From assembly GCA_013399875.1 (NCBI GenBank), contig VXAZ01018984.1, positions 2,734,935 to 2,798,934 on the forward strand: a stretch of DNA of 64,000 nucleotides, written 5' to 3'. The notes under the pieces are model-generated. The model saw only the letters and a list, made by a program, of their open reading frames with translations. It did not search any database and was not told where the DNA came from. The stretch comes from Gymnorhina tibicen. Lineage: Eukaryota; Chordata; Aves; Passeriformes; Artamidae. The translations under genes were made by a program, and so were the position numbers. Of the stretch, positions 48,470 to 60,693 are shown piece by piece. Numbering within the stretch: the first letter of the stretch is position 1; every line of letters begins with the position of its first letter.

Positions 48470-48625
48470 CATGGTGTAGCACGAGCCAGGAACCTCCTGA
48501 GCTCTAACTCCAGCTCCACCATTGACTTGCTGCGTGGTGAGGGAAAGTTGCTTTAACCTCCCAGGTGCTGTTTCTTTTTCTGTGAAGTTGTAGCAACACT
48601 CACCTCCCTCTCAGCTCAGTGGAGT
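48470..48625 (+). repeat. MIR-like ancient SINE remnant, sense
   Basis: The order CTAACTCCAGCTCCACCATT, GACTTGCTGCGTGGTGAGGG, AAGTTGCTTTAACCTCCCAG, then TTTCTTTTTCTGTGAAGTTG and CAACACTCACCTCCCTCTCA follows the MIR core and 3' region (TGCCACTTACTAGCTGTGTGACC, AAGTCACTTAACCTCTCTG, TTCCTCATCTGTAAAATGG, ACCTACCTCA). It is strongly diverged, as expected for an element of amniote age. Confidence 0.68.
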
Positions 48626-50049
48626 GCCTTACTAAGTTCAAATATTTGGGCAGAGCTTGGGGGATGCAAAATGCCAGATCAGTGTGACACATTGCTGCAG
48701 CTGCTTAAGGATATTAACAGAGCAGAAATTCAGCTGCAGCTGGAAGAACATATTGTGCAGAGCTACAAGATTCTCTTTTCACAGGTGAGAATTTATAGCC
48801 GCCAGCTTTAGGCTACAAATCACCACCCAGTAACATTTAACTTGTCAGTGTTTTCAAGCTGGAGTTTCTTTCTCAACTCACAAGAAAGAAAATCTCAGTG
48901 CTTGGTCCACCTACATGGCAGTAGAATTCAGGGTAATGTTAACGCACACAATGGCAAAGGAGACACCTAAAATAACAGCATGCAGGGACCACAGGATGAG
49001 AATTCCTGGGACGAGAGGAACGCACAGAGGATACTCAGTTTATGCAGCCTGGGACATTTCAAATGTCAAAAAAAAAAAAAGAAGCTGGGTTATAGGAAGT
49101 TTCAGAGATTAAAAAAATAGAGCAGAGAGAGCAGAGACTGTAACAACACCAGCTCTTTCTCTCTCTCTCTAAATAAATAAAAGTCATGACTAAATGAAGT
49201 CATTCTGAAAACATGAACTATTTCATGTGCATATTTCATTTGCTTTGGCAGAATATTCCCAGGCTTAACTCCCTCAAGTTGCAGGAACAGGTGGAAAACA
49301 CTTACAAAATACAGGAACGTGCATAAGCATGCAGTAAAATTATAGGAAGGCTATATTCCCAACTTGGGAAAAAACCAGTCACATAACTCTTCTCCAAGGG
49401 CCAGAGATCAATTTGTTTTCAACACCTCACTTCTCTCCTGTGTTGTTACAAAAGATACCATCAGTATTTGAGAGTTGTCCAATAACTCTCTTTAATAATT
49501 TAACCAACAGTTTCCAAATAAAATTTACTTTGTGGCTTGAAACCCATCCTGCTAGAGGAAATTCCATTTCAATTCCTTTGTAATTGAGAGCACAACTCAA
49601 ATTCCTAAATCTGCATCTCTAGTTCTTCAGAAATGAAGTGAGTTTCACAGCATGGAAGATGTAACCTGAAAGCCACACCACCACGCCCATATTTACGAGA
49701 GGAAGTTCCCAGGGTGAGCACTATTCTTCCATCAGGATGATCCTCAAATGCCCTCAAAAATTCCGTAACTATTATTTAAAAGCATTTTGTTTTACAGACA
49801 GAGAGCAATACATTTGGCATGGATGTTTGAGTATGACATGATTCAAGTTTGTAAGAATTAAATTACAGCAGCTATTAAAATCCACGTTTGAATTTAATAT
49901 TTAATATGTCTCTACTGACAGATTTCGTTTACTCATCCTAATTAACAGTGCCCAGAAACTGCTTTTTCACCTTCTTTAGACTGAGCCCTGAGGTGGGGCA
50001 CAGGCATCCCTGAGGCAGCGGAGGTGCCGACGGGCCGAGCGCTGCCATA

Positions 50050-50066
50050 CAGCACCATCTAAGGGC
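50050..50066 (-). promoter_or_regulatory. Weak CTCF-like motif
   Basis: On the - strand the sequence reads GCCCTTAGATGGTGCTG. The AGATGGTGC core is one base from AGATGGCGC, a common CTCF core form. It sits in a small GC-rich patch (50010-50050) between the two convergent genes. Single-motif evidence is weak. Confidence 0.25.
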
Positions 50067-53000
50067 TCTCCATAAGTACTGCTGAGGGGATGTATGGAAT
50101 GAGACCTATGGACTGGACTGTGGGTGCTCCCAGCCAGCTGCCAGGCACACTCCCTGCCCTTACACCGGTGTCACCTCAGCAAAACTCCCTGAGCAACTGT
50201 TTCCTCTGAGTCGCTGCCACTGATTCATCAGGAATCATCTGGAAAACGAAGTGACCGAGATGCTGCCCGAGGAATAATTTTCAGAATAACAAGATTTACC
50301 TCTGTCATCAGCAGCAATTTGTTTCTCTCTGTGGCAATCTCTTGGCATGCAGACAAGGTGGTTTATTACAAACACTCTAGATTAAGCACAGGAGAAGAAG
50401 ATGTTATGGCTTCTAGATTTAGAAACTGAGAAACAAGAGTAGCTTTAATTCTACCCAGCTTGTGCAATATTTAAATCTCTATTTCAGCTTTTCCAGGCAA
50501 AATTTTTTTCTTCATAGTTTATACAAGTCTTGCTCATGAGAATTATCTTCTTCAGGAGTGGTTTTGTGATGCAATCTACGTGAGGAAATACCACACTAAC
50601 TTGAAGATCCACTTATCCAGCCTTAATCTCAAGGAACAGCCAATAAAGAAAAAAAAATTATGAAACCAAAAGTATTCAAACAGTCCCACAGAAATGCCCT
50701 TGCATTTTAGATGTTCACTAAGGTTGAATGTTCAAAAATGTTGATGAGAGCTATTCAGACTAGACTAATTTACAGGATCTGTGCCTGTCTCCACAGCAAT
50801 GTTTTCTGAGATGAAAGAACTGGCAATGGGCCAAACAAGATTATTTTAATTATCCCAGTTTCCCTCTGAAATTTCCTGTCTCGTTGCATATGAAGTTTAC
50901 CACCCCAAAAATGGGAAACTGACCCTCCTAGCAGGACAAACCTCAGGCAGTCTTTATTCTAGGACTTATTCCATCCCATGTAGGCACATCCTCCAATGCT
51001 GACCTCTCCTGACCTCAGGGTGTGGAGAAGCAGCAGCATTTCTAACATGGAAAGAATTGTGTGTGGTGAAAATGAGTGTCTGGAGCAGTGTCTCCAGCTA
51101 AACTGAAAGCCACATGCATCATGCAAGACATGAAACTGGGACTTTGAACACATCATAACTCAAAATAACTGCTTAATGTCAGTACAGAAATAAAGCATTC
51201 TGTGGCTTTTAGTTGTACTGGTGCTGTACAGTGGCCGTGGTCTGCTCCATTGTTGCAGGTGTGGAAATGACAGTACTAAAGAGTCCCACATTAAAGAAAA
51301 TTTCATTTCTAAGGTCACATTCTAATGCATAGTGAAAAGGAAAAGTGAAGGATAACAGTATTTGAATTGAAGTCTGAAACATTAATTTTCAAATCTAATC
51401 AGTTTCTATTGCCACTGCACGCAGAAAGAACCAGTCAGGTTGTAAGTGCTGCATCATAGCACTCATAAACAACAAAAAAGGTTTTTTTACTTTTACTGAA
51501 ACTGTTTTTGAAAGCTTATTGATCTTGTTCAGAGTTCTCTACTTCTCCCGTAAATCAGAAATTAAGAACATGGCTTCAGCCACTTGTTTTGAGTCCTGCA
51601 GATATCAGATATTAGCAGCTGCTGTTCAGTGAAGACAGACAAATCATACCCACAGCTCAAAATAAAGGAATCTGTTTGGGTGACACAATTTGCTCTGTTC
51701 AGCAAGCAAGGGCATGAAAAGTCATTCCTCTCAGCCTCAGATAGCAGTCAGGATTTCCAGGTAGATCATTTTGTTAAGACTCATGCAATATAAAAAAAAA
51801 AGAACAATATTTGCAAAATAATTCACATTCCCATTTGCTGATTATTTTACTTGATTGAGCTCTGCCAGATACCATGCACTTGCCATGCTTTTGACATGGC
51901 ATGTAGGGCAGAAGCCAGTTTCTTATGCAGCCTGTTCTGGAAAGAATATCTGGTCTATCTGATGTCAATTATTCAATTACAGCAGTATTAGTCCTCCCCA
52001 CGAATTTTACAAGATTGGGATAGCTGAACAGCGGAGTTTCTCTTTAAACTTCAAAAGAGGAGGGACACCAGAGCATAACAGGCTTGTGAAACACATGCTG
52101 ACCTTTCCTTACATTGACCTGTAGTGCTCTGAAAAGCTACCAGTGAATAGAGGGGAGAAGTCAGTGGCAGAGGTGACACAGGGGAAAGGAGAAAACCAGC
52201 ACACTGACAAGGCATTATTTTCCACTTAATGTCCACAAATGTACAGGTGGCTCAGGATAACAACATTTCTGGCAGAAGAAGTTTACAAATACTCAGCTGT
52301 TTCTTACTCAGATCTAGGACTAAAAGACAAGCATCTGAGCAACAGTAAAATCTCCTCGTCTAAGCTTCTGATGTCGTAAGGCACATTAATTACTGCAGCT
52401 TCTGGTGTCACTAAAGAGCCTTTGCCCAGTCAGACTAACAATTTATAGCTTAGAGTTAAGGTGAAACAAGCAACTTATTCCTTGCACTTATTTAACAGGC
52501 TTTGCCAGATTTGATCAGATAAAGGCACACATTCAGTGCAGACCCTTAATCATTTTCAAACACGTTCAATACCCCTTCTAGTTCAGTTTGTGAAATCCCT
52601 TCTAAAAGATGTAAACCAGGAAATTCTTAGCGCTCTAATTTCCCTTTCCTCTATGGATTATTTTGCCTAATTCAAAATACTAGGAAAGCTTCTCTAAATA
52701 AGAATAGACCTTACTGTGATGGCTGAAGCCTGTTTCTCCTTCCACGAGAGGAGGATCTGACATCACAGTTTGGGAACCAGCTCAGCTCCTTTTCCTGAAA
52801 AGAGGCAGGATACATCTTAGTATAGTTGACTTGTCTGTATTTCCCATCCTCCACATCTTCCTAGGACCGTACCTGCTTTCTTCTAAGATCTGATGAGAGA
52901 GCGAAAGAGGAGTAAAGGGCAAAGGTAACCAAGAGGTCAAGAAGAGACCGTTTCCCTCAGACGCTGCTAACAAGGCACAGCACAGGAGTTTCACACGACT

Positions 53001-54726
53001 TCAGAAACCCTTGTTCTCTGCTGGTGAGCTCTGTCCAAGCCCGGGTTCACTGAGGTTACAGGAAAAGAAAAGGTTGTACTTTTGTTGATCAACGCTGCTA
53101 AGCAACAAGTCATAAAAACCAACATCCCTCTTGTCTTCTGCTGGTTGCAATTAGAGAACTACAAACAGGATCACAGATTCAGGGCCAGGAGAAAACCTTT
53201 AGCAGTGTGAGTGTGTACTGCTCCGAGCCACACAGCCCGTGCAGCATCTTCTCATTAGACATACATTCCACATCCCCAGCCATTGCAGCCTGCACAGGGC
53301 AGGTCAGCCCAGGCCTCTGAAGCTGTAAAATAGCCTTTGGGTTCTCATAGGTTGTAATCTTTAGGTTGTAGTAGTCACTTTCAATTGAAGAAACAAAGCA
53401 AAAGCATTGTCAGTCCCTGATTAACTTCACGAATATTTGAGTCATGTTAAAAGCTGCTTTACTAAAGCTTTTATAGGCTGCTCTACCAGTGGAAGAGATG
53501 TAAGAGGAAATGAAGACATTATAAACAACACAGAGCAGGAACTCACTTTGCCATAATATTTTAAGGAAAAATACAGGAATCATATCATGCATTCTGAAAG
53601 GTGAAGCCTTTAACTTGTTACAAGTAAACAATCTTTTACTCAAATTACAAGAACTTCTAACTATTCCCCATTTAGAGCACAATTACAAACAAACCCACCT
53701 AGTGCCAAAGGACAAGTGTCACATGGTCCCATGCAACATACAAATCCAAAAAATAGGAAAAGGAACTGAATTTACAATTTTTGTAAGCCTCACACGGCAA
53801 ACACTGTGGGTCACAGTTTCTGTGGCTTCAGAGTGAATTACCCAAGATAATTCATATGCTCCCATGGGAGGAAAGAATAGAAAAAAAATAGGCATTCTTC
53901 TTGCTGCTCCATAATGTACCTTCTCCATACACTGTCATGAATGTCAGCTCCTCTTTTCCTTCCTTGTTCACCATCTAAACCATACCTTAATGAGACAGGA
54001 GGGAATGGAGTACGTCTGTCATCCTTCCTTCCTAAGTATGTACTCTAAATGCAAATGAGTTTTTAATTTTGTAATTGTTATTCTCGATTTTAAAATGCTG
54101 TTAATGTTCCTTTATGGGGTGGGTGGGTTACTTTTAGATAAACTGTAAGGAATACGCCTGTGGAGTAGCTGAACTGGTTTTGGAAAAGGAGTCCTGTTGC
54201 TAGTCAGTCTGTGCACTGATGATTGTCCAAATCTTAAATTTCAGGGGAACACACTAATTTTTCCTTAAATACATTCCTTATCAACTTCTGTTCAATCATT
54301 CATCAAATTATAAATGTTTTAGAATAGTCCAGCAGGAATAGTTACAGAAGCACTAAACTCAGTGAAAATGTTTTTCTCATTTTAACTCATGGAGTATGTT
54401 ACTTATTGACTGTGCATCCAAAGGGGAGCAATAGAGCACTCTGAGGAAGGAAAATAAAGGGGAAAGAAGTGTGTTTACACCAGTAGACTGCAGGTCAGTA
54501 ATTGAATCTTGCCACATTAAGAAAGAAAACTTCAGGAAGAGGACTGCATACAGTTAAAAAAAAAAACAAACTTTCTTCGTATGCTTCAGCTTTACTTAAC
54601 TCCCATTCCCAAAAATCTCAAATAGCCAACACATTGCAGATTTCATAAAAAAGCAATATATGCGAGGAGAACATAAAGGCTTGAAGTAGCATGCACAACA
54701 GGAAGTAATGCATTTACAGAAGGCGA

Positions 54727-54765
54727 GGGCAGATTAGATATCAAAGAAAAGTTTTTTATTACTTA
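54727..54765 (+). repeat. Possible tiny CR1 fragment
   Basis: GGCAGATTAGATATCAAAGA followed by a TTTTTTATTAC stretch resembles the CR1 3' block AGATTAGATATTAGGAAGAAATTCTTTA. It is very short, so chance similarity is possible. Confidence 0.4.
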
Positions 54766-54974
54766 AAGCAGGACATTACAACAGAACAGTAGTCAAGAAG
54801 GGTCACTGGGTCCTGTCACTGAAAACAGAGAGATTAGATATGAAGGGAATAAGTCACACTAAGAGCATGAACTTGCTAAGAGCATTTTTTCAACCTTAAG
54901 TAACGTGGCTGTAAATATACGTGGGGCTCAGAGTAAAGATTACTGAACTGTAACCCTTACGCTCTCTGACCTGT

Positions 54975-55066
54975 TTCAGAGTCCTGGGTAAATCACTTGA
55001 TCTCACCACACTTGTTTTCTCCAGCTGTGAAACACCAGCAACATCTATTACACAGGGGCCTGGGGA
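54975..55066 (+). repeat. MIR-like ancient SINE remnant, sense
   Basis: CCTGGGTAAATCACTTGATC, TTGTTTTCTCCAGCTGTGAA, then CAACATCTATTACACAGGGG follows the MIR order of CCTTGGGCAAGTCACTTAAC, GTTTCCTCATCTGTAAAA and ACCTACCTCACAGGG. It is diverged and partial. Confidence 0.62.
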
Positions 55067-56124
55067 GAAGTTTCACACTTACAGACAATTGCAAGGCTTT
55101 GTAGGAAACAAGTTTGTGTATTTGAAGAGTTTATTCCTTACCTCCCATACTCATTTGTCTAACAGTTTGTCATACCTCCAACTACAAACTTCATCTTGCT
55201 ATTGTCTTCTCACAAAGTTATATTATTTTCCCACACTATTCTGCTATAGCTGTGGGTTTAAGTGTTAACATGGGAGCAGCCTGACAACTCCAGAAACTAA
55301 GAATATGACAACATCCTACTCAACAGATTTGTTTACTATCTTTTTTCAGACGCTTGTTTACTTGAATAACAATATTTTAATGCATTTTAGCCAAATTAAT
55401 CCCACAGAACTAAAAATGATAAGCTGGAAATGTTCTTCCCTATCTTGGGACATACTGGATTGTTTACTGAGTTGTAGCCTACCAGCTGAAGCTCTGCAGT
55501 CCTTCTGAAGTCAATGCATCTGCCCAGCCCATGAGAACATGAACAAAACTGCACGATTAACTGAACAGCAGCTGACTCCAAAACACATCACAGCAAAATT
55601 TTACAGGCCATAAAACAAACTATTTGATTCTCCCATGGAAGGCTCGGTTCACAGTTTGCACAGTACAGCTTTTCGGTTTGGTACGGGAATCACTGAAAAA
55701 CAGAGCAGGGACCCTTGTTTACCATTTTGTTTCCAAAGACCCTTTTCAATATAAAGGTATTTCTCCATCTGCTGAAGCACAAGGCACAGCTGAACACATA
55801 AAGAAGGCAAATCTGATTTTCAATTAATGCTCTGCTTTAAGGGGAAAATGCAGTTCAAAGAACCTGCTTAAGCCCCTGCACTTCTGCTAAGAGCTCATTT
55901 GTAAATTAACAATACTATAAAAGAAGCAACAAAATGAGAAAATAATGATAGCCCACGGCTTGAGTGGATCAGCAGATCTGCATCCAGAAAACAAATATGG
56001 AAGAAGCTGTAAAACATATTCTGCTTGAGCAACTGTCATTTAAACAAAGCTGCAGGTTCCAGTTTACTTGCTTGGCAGCTCATGTATAACAGACAAGGAA
56101 AACAGCAGTCCCTGACAGAAGACG

Positions 56125-56156
56125 AAGTAATGACCATAATAAGTAATGACCATAAT
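56125..56156. repeat. Perfect 16-base tandem duplication
   Basis: AAGTAATGACCATAAT is repeated twice without a gap or mismatch. This is likely a recent replication-slippage duplication. Confidence 0.96.
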
Positions 56157-57514
56157 ATCTGTTTGATCTAAGGGGGGTTGTTTAATGAGATCACCTCAAA
56201 AACTGCCACCTGAAACAAATGGACTATCAAGAAGTTGAGAACTCACCGGTTAAACTGCTGCTGCTCTCATTAATTCATTTCCCACCTGACTGTCATTTCT
56301 TCTACAAGGTACCATAAAATACAGTCAATATTTAAAGCTGAAAGGACACAAAGGACACAAGACATTGCTTTTGGTTTGGGACACTGTCATATTCAATAGA
56401 GGCTGTTTCAATACAAAAGAAACTGTAAGCACTGCATTTCTCTCACAACTCCGCGTGGTCATAACAAAGTCACCGTGCTTCTCCACACATTGCACTCCAC
56501 ACATTCCTTCAGCTGCTTCTTTGTTGATTGACTGCAGCAATCCCAAAGTACCGATTAAGAAACAAGAATAAGTGGTCAGAGCTCAGAGAAGTTCTGACAA
56601 TTTACGTGGTGGAAACCACTAATACCAGCTACCCCGTGCAAAATGTCTTACTTAAGAAATGCCTCAGCTGCATGGCCCCCAAAACACCACAACGCCCTTC
56701 TGTAGTATTTCACTGCAAACAGTGCCTAGCAGGAAAAAGTTGGGAACAAAATATAATAACTGGGACAAGGGGAAAGAAGAGAAAAAAATGTATTGAGGGG
56801 AAAAAAACCCGAATGAAAACAAACACCATGGTGGTAAAAAGAGGATTTAAGCGACCCAATTCACCACTATACTGGAACTGGGTTGCCAGAAGCCAAACAG
56901 GTGAAACTGAGCTAAAGTCACCATGCCTTTTATGTACATGTCCAGAAAATCAAAACTGTGAAAATCAACACTTCCAATATATTTCTTTAAAATTTAATTC
57001 CTCTAAGCACCAACAGGCTCACCAAATTCTCCTGTTTTACTGGTTTTACTGTCAGGTCTCCAAAAATCAGCACTTTTCCACTTTATCCTTCACATTTAGT
57101 GGGTACCAGATGAGCTCTGCTTTCTAGATCACGGAGCAGGAAAATGTTTCCTCCAGATTTTTCTCAAGGGAAAATAAAAAATAAAAGTGCTTTTGGTTGG
57201 AAGCAGTCCTGTCTTCTGCAAGAGATAAAGAAAAAATACCAAACACAACTGGCCATTTTGTTTGAATCCAAAAAACATAGATCAGGAAACCACAAAACAT
57301 TATTTTTAGAGATGAATTATTCTAGTATAAAGACATTTGCTATTAAAACATCATGGGTAACATTTGTTCCATCTGATGTCTGCGTGTAAAAAAAAGTCTT
57401 AACTAAACTTTGCTTTATAATAAAACATCTATTTTGAAACTGGGATAGTTAAAATTCCCTTCTCCTACTGTACAGCTAACTACAGTTTCCAAAGAGGGAC
57501 CAAACACCACAATG

Positions 57515-58041
57515 TTCTATTTATATGCATACAATTTATTTAAAACTAAGGCTGTGGTCTGGTGCTGTCAGGCAGTCCAATATTCTTGCTGTCACTCAAG
57601 GTGAGGAAAGAAAAATGCAATCCATTCTGGCAACAGCTGCTGCTATATTAGAATGGAAAGCTGCAGCATCAACTGCTCTGAGATGACCCCATAACCAGAA
57701 TCAAACCCTGCACCACCACAAACCTCACTCTCCTGCCCTCCCAAACCCAATCATTTTACATGGGCATCCAGTTTTTATCAACAGATCAATGGCATGTACA
57801 AATAGAAGATTTGGAAATGTACTTTTTTTCCAATATAGCACGTAGTAATCTCGGAGTGAGTGTTTGGATTTGTCATAATTGCTGCATACACAGAATCCAA
57901 CAGAATTCTTTTGCAGAGTACTGGATAGGTATTCTATTCATGTCTGCTGCAGTAAAACTTTTGAATCCACACATAGAAAAAGTGTATTTAATGTTCATGT
58001 TTACACAAAGCACTTAGCAAGAACAGAGTAGAAAACAATGC
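57515..58041 (-). other. MMAA: MMAA 3' UTR (3' end estimated)
   Basis: The first good poly(A) signal on the - strand after the stop codon is AATAAA, at + strand 57535-57540 (TTTATT). This places the cleavage site near 57,515 and gives a 3' UTR of about 0.5 kb. Open frames on the opposite strand here (57760-58017) have no recognisable content. Confidence 0.55.
57535..57540 (-). promoter_or_regulatory. MMAA: Candidate MMAA poly(A) signal AATAAA
   Basis: This is a canonical hexamer on the - strand, about 500 bases after the MMAA stop codon. Confidence 0.55.
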
Positions 58042-58329
58042 TTAGAGACCATCTTTGAATGCCTTCAGCAGCAGGTCGGCTGCCAGTCCAGGAGACAAGA
58101 CTCCACTAAGAACTTTTTCTTCCAGAAGCGGGATCTTATCCTTGACTGCCAAGTGACTCCGGAAATGCTCCAGCATGTTTTCTTGGATGAGGTTCCACAT
58201 CCACACTTTCTGCTGTTTGCATCGTTTGGCAACCAGCTCGCCGCTTGTGAGCATGAGGTCACGGAACTCAGTCATTTTATCCCACATATCCGAGATCCCT
58301 TCCCCGGTTTTGGCAGAGATGCGCATTAC
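58042..58329 (-). CDS. MMAA: MMAA terminal coding exon 7 (C-terminal dimerisation region)
   Basis: The exon has 288 coding bases, phase 0, ending in TAA (58044-58042). Acceptor GATCCAACAG. It encodes residues 318-412: [19 protein letters not shown], then the [12 protein letters not shown] block, [10 protein letters not shown] and [21 protein letters not shown] corresponds to the G5-like base-recognition segment (SA-x-TGEG), and the helical remainder forms the C-terminal dimer region in the MMAA/MeaB family. The C-terminus FKDGL is slightly different from, and similar in length to, the human end. Confidence 0.95.
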   Translation of the reverse strand, partial: VMRISAKTGEGISDMWDKMTEFRDLMLTSGELVAKRCKQQKVWMWNLIQENMLEHFRSHLAVKDKIPLLEEKVLSGVLSPGLAADLLLKAFKDGL

Positions 58330-59621
58330 CTGTTGGATCCAGACGAATTGTTAAAGTCAAGTTAGCCGCTGGCCCTGAGGCTTCGATTACTGGATCAGGT
58401 AGATTGCAGGGAAATTAAGAAATGTGTGAGGGACGCTTCCTTCAATACTCGCTTCATGAGGCTCTAAGCATTTCTGTGCCTTTTTTCCCCCCCAAAAAAT
58501 TAGGATTCTACTAACTAAAAGTAGACCCTGAGATCCATAGTATTTGGGATAAATAGGCCTTGTCCAGCTGCTTGTACAATGAGAATCATTTTTAATGTCC
58601 TTCAGCTAAAAGGTACATTATTGCTCTTTTATTTTGTAGAGTTAAGTGCATATTCTGGTAGCTATTCTTTTGCACTTAAAATACGCCAGAAATTAGGTAT
58701 TTTGGCTATTTTTTTGCCTTTGCCTTCCAGACTAGGAATCAATTTTGCCAATAATATTTCAGACATCCAGCACAGTCTTTCAAATTGAACGACCTGGCTT
58801 TTTTAAAAAAGCTTCTCTCTTTTTCCACACTTGCAAAAGAAAGGCTAAGCCTCAGGCAGCCCAGGTGATTTAAACTCTGCTTAATGGGTCAATTTCAATA
58901 CCAGGGTAGAGCAAACCTCCTTTACAGACAGAAGTTTATTTACAAAAGAAGTGCGAGTGTGTGCGTGTGCTTATTCTACATACACATATTAAATATTAGC
59001 ACTGAATCTTCTCCTTAAACATCCAACAAAACCTTTTAGTGGATAAAATACAGCAATAAAACTGAAGACCCAGAGGATGAGAATTCCAATTATCTAGCCA
59101 TTTTCATTATGTGAGAAACAAAAAAAAATTAAAGCAATAAAGGAAACACATGACCTAGTGAAAGAACAAAGATAATCACAGGCTTCAGAGTTATAATGGA
59201 GGGAGAAGTAGATTGAGGGACATTTTTAGATATGCATAGTTTACAAAAAGCAAGTGAAGTCTGTACCACTCCTGATGTCAGAAATAGTTCTGCTAGTGCA
59301 GAGATTGTAGCTCAGGGCAGAAGTCCTGGGGAGGAGGACTGGCTTTGCAGTGTTTCATGTGGCTCACCTTGAGATCAGAGGTGAAGCACGGACAGCAGCA
59401 ATCAGCTCTCCAGCATACTGTGAGACTAAACAACCAACTGCAATTTTTATAAAAGAGCCCAGGGAGACTAGGACAGCTGGATGAGAAGATACCAATCTTA
59501 ACTCATTCAGCACTTTTTCTGGGAGGAAAAAATACAAAAAAACCCCAAACACACCACCAAAACCCAAACAAAACCAAACCAGACCCAAAGAGCCCCACAA
59601 AGCACAGTGAAGCGCACACAC
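58330..59621 (-). other. MMAA: MMAA intron 6
   Basis: This intron is about 1.3 kb. Just inside the donor (59525-59592 on the + strand) is an A/C-rich low-complexity tract, so the transcript there is G/U-rich with several GGG and GGGG runs. I see no exon or transposable element. Confidence 0.85.
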
Positions 59622-59771
59622 CTTTGGCCTCCAAACCTTTGACCGCTTGCGAAGCAGCTTCATAGCACTGATGTACTCAGCCTGGATTCTGCGGGCAGGC
59701 ACAACTAAATCACCATCAGCCTTATTGATGGCAACGAGATCCGCCATCTCAATGATGCCCCGCTTGATGCC
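59622..59771 (-). CDS. MMAA: MMAA coding exon 6 (NKxD guanine-specificity motif)
   Basis: The exon is 150 bases, phase 0 to 0, with acceptor TGCATTTAG and donor CCAAAG|GTGTGT. It encodes residues 268-317, [20 protein letters not shown] and then [13 protein letters not shown] and [15 protein letters not shown] at 283-286 is a canonical G4 motif that reads the guanine base. The human protein, as I recall, has TKSD at this place, so this copy keeps the ancestral Asn. The exon can be skipped in frame, but that would delete the G4 motif. Confidence 0.95.
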
Positions 59772-60522
<751 letters not shown>

Positions 60523-60693
60523 CGACTGTTTCCACAAGAACAACATCATAGCCTCCTCCTTCACACAGCAAAATGGCTTCATTTGTGGTCCTTGTGACAC
60601 CTCCCAGGGTCCCGTTGGTTGGAGATGGCCTGATGTATGCATTCATGTCTCTTGACAACTCAGTCATCCGTGTTTTATCCCCCAGTAGAGAAC
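60523..60693 (-). CDS. MMAA: MMAA coding exon 4 (switch I region)
   Basis: The exon is 171 bases, phase 1 to 1, with donor GTCG|GTATGT. The acceptor AACATTTAAG has a weak, A-interrupted pyrimidine tract. It encodes residues 183-238: [20 protein letters not shown], then [20 protein letters not shown] and [16 protein letters not shown]. The GDKTRM and GGV-x-R-x-T-NEA segments are hallmarks of the MMAA/MeaB/ArgK GTPases and contain the Mg-binding and switch residues. [10 protein letters not shown] is the Walker B-like strand. Skipping would keep the frame but remove the switch. Confidence 0.95.

Larger units (their letters stand above)
37320..57514. other. Intergenic interval between convergent ZNF827 and MMAA
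   Basis: About 20 kb with no gene that I can support. It contains CR1 remnants (38434-38597, 41749-41797, 41844-42028, perhaps 54727-54765), MIR-like SINE remnants (48470-48625, 54975-55066), a purine-rich low-complexity tract (40049-40081), A-runs (A15 at 40151-40165, A13 at 49068-49080) and small tandem duplications (44300-44347, 56125-56156). In human, C4orf51 lies between these two genes as I recall; none of the open frames here resembles it. The open frames at 43106-43507, 43526-43891 and 56528-57127 on the + strand look like chance. Confidence 0.75.
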
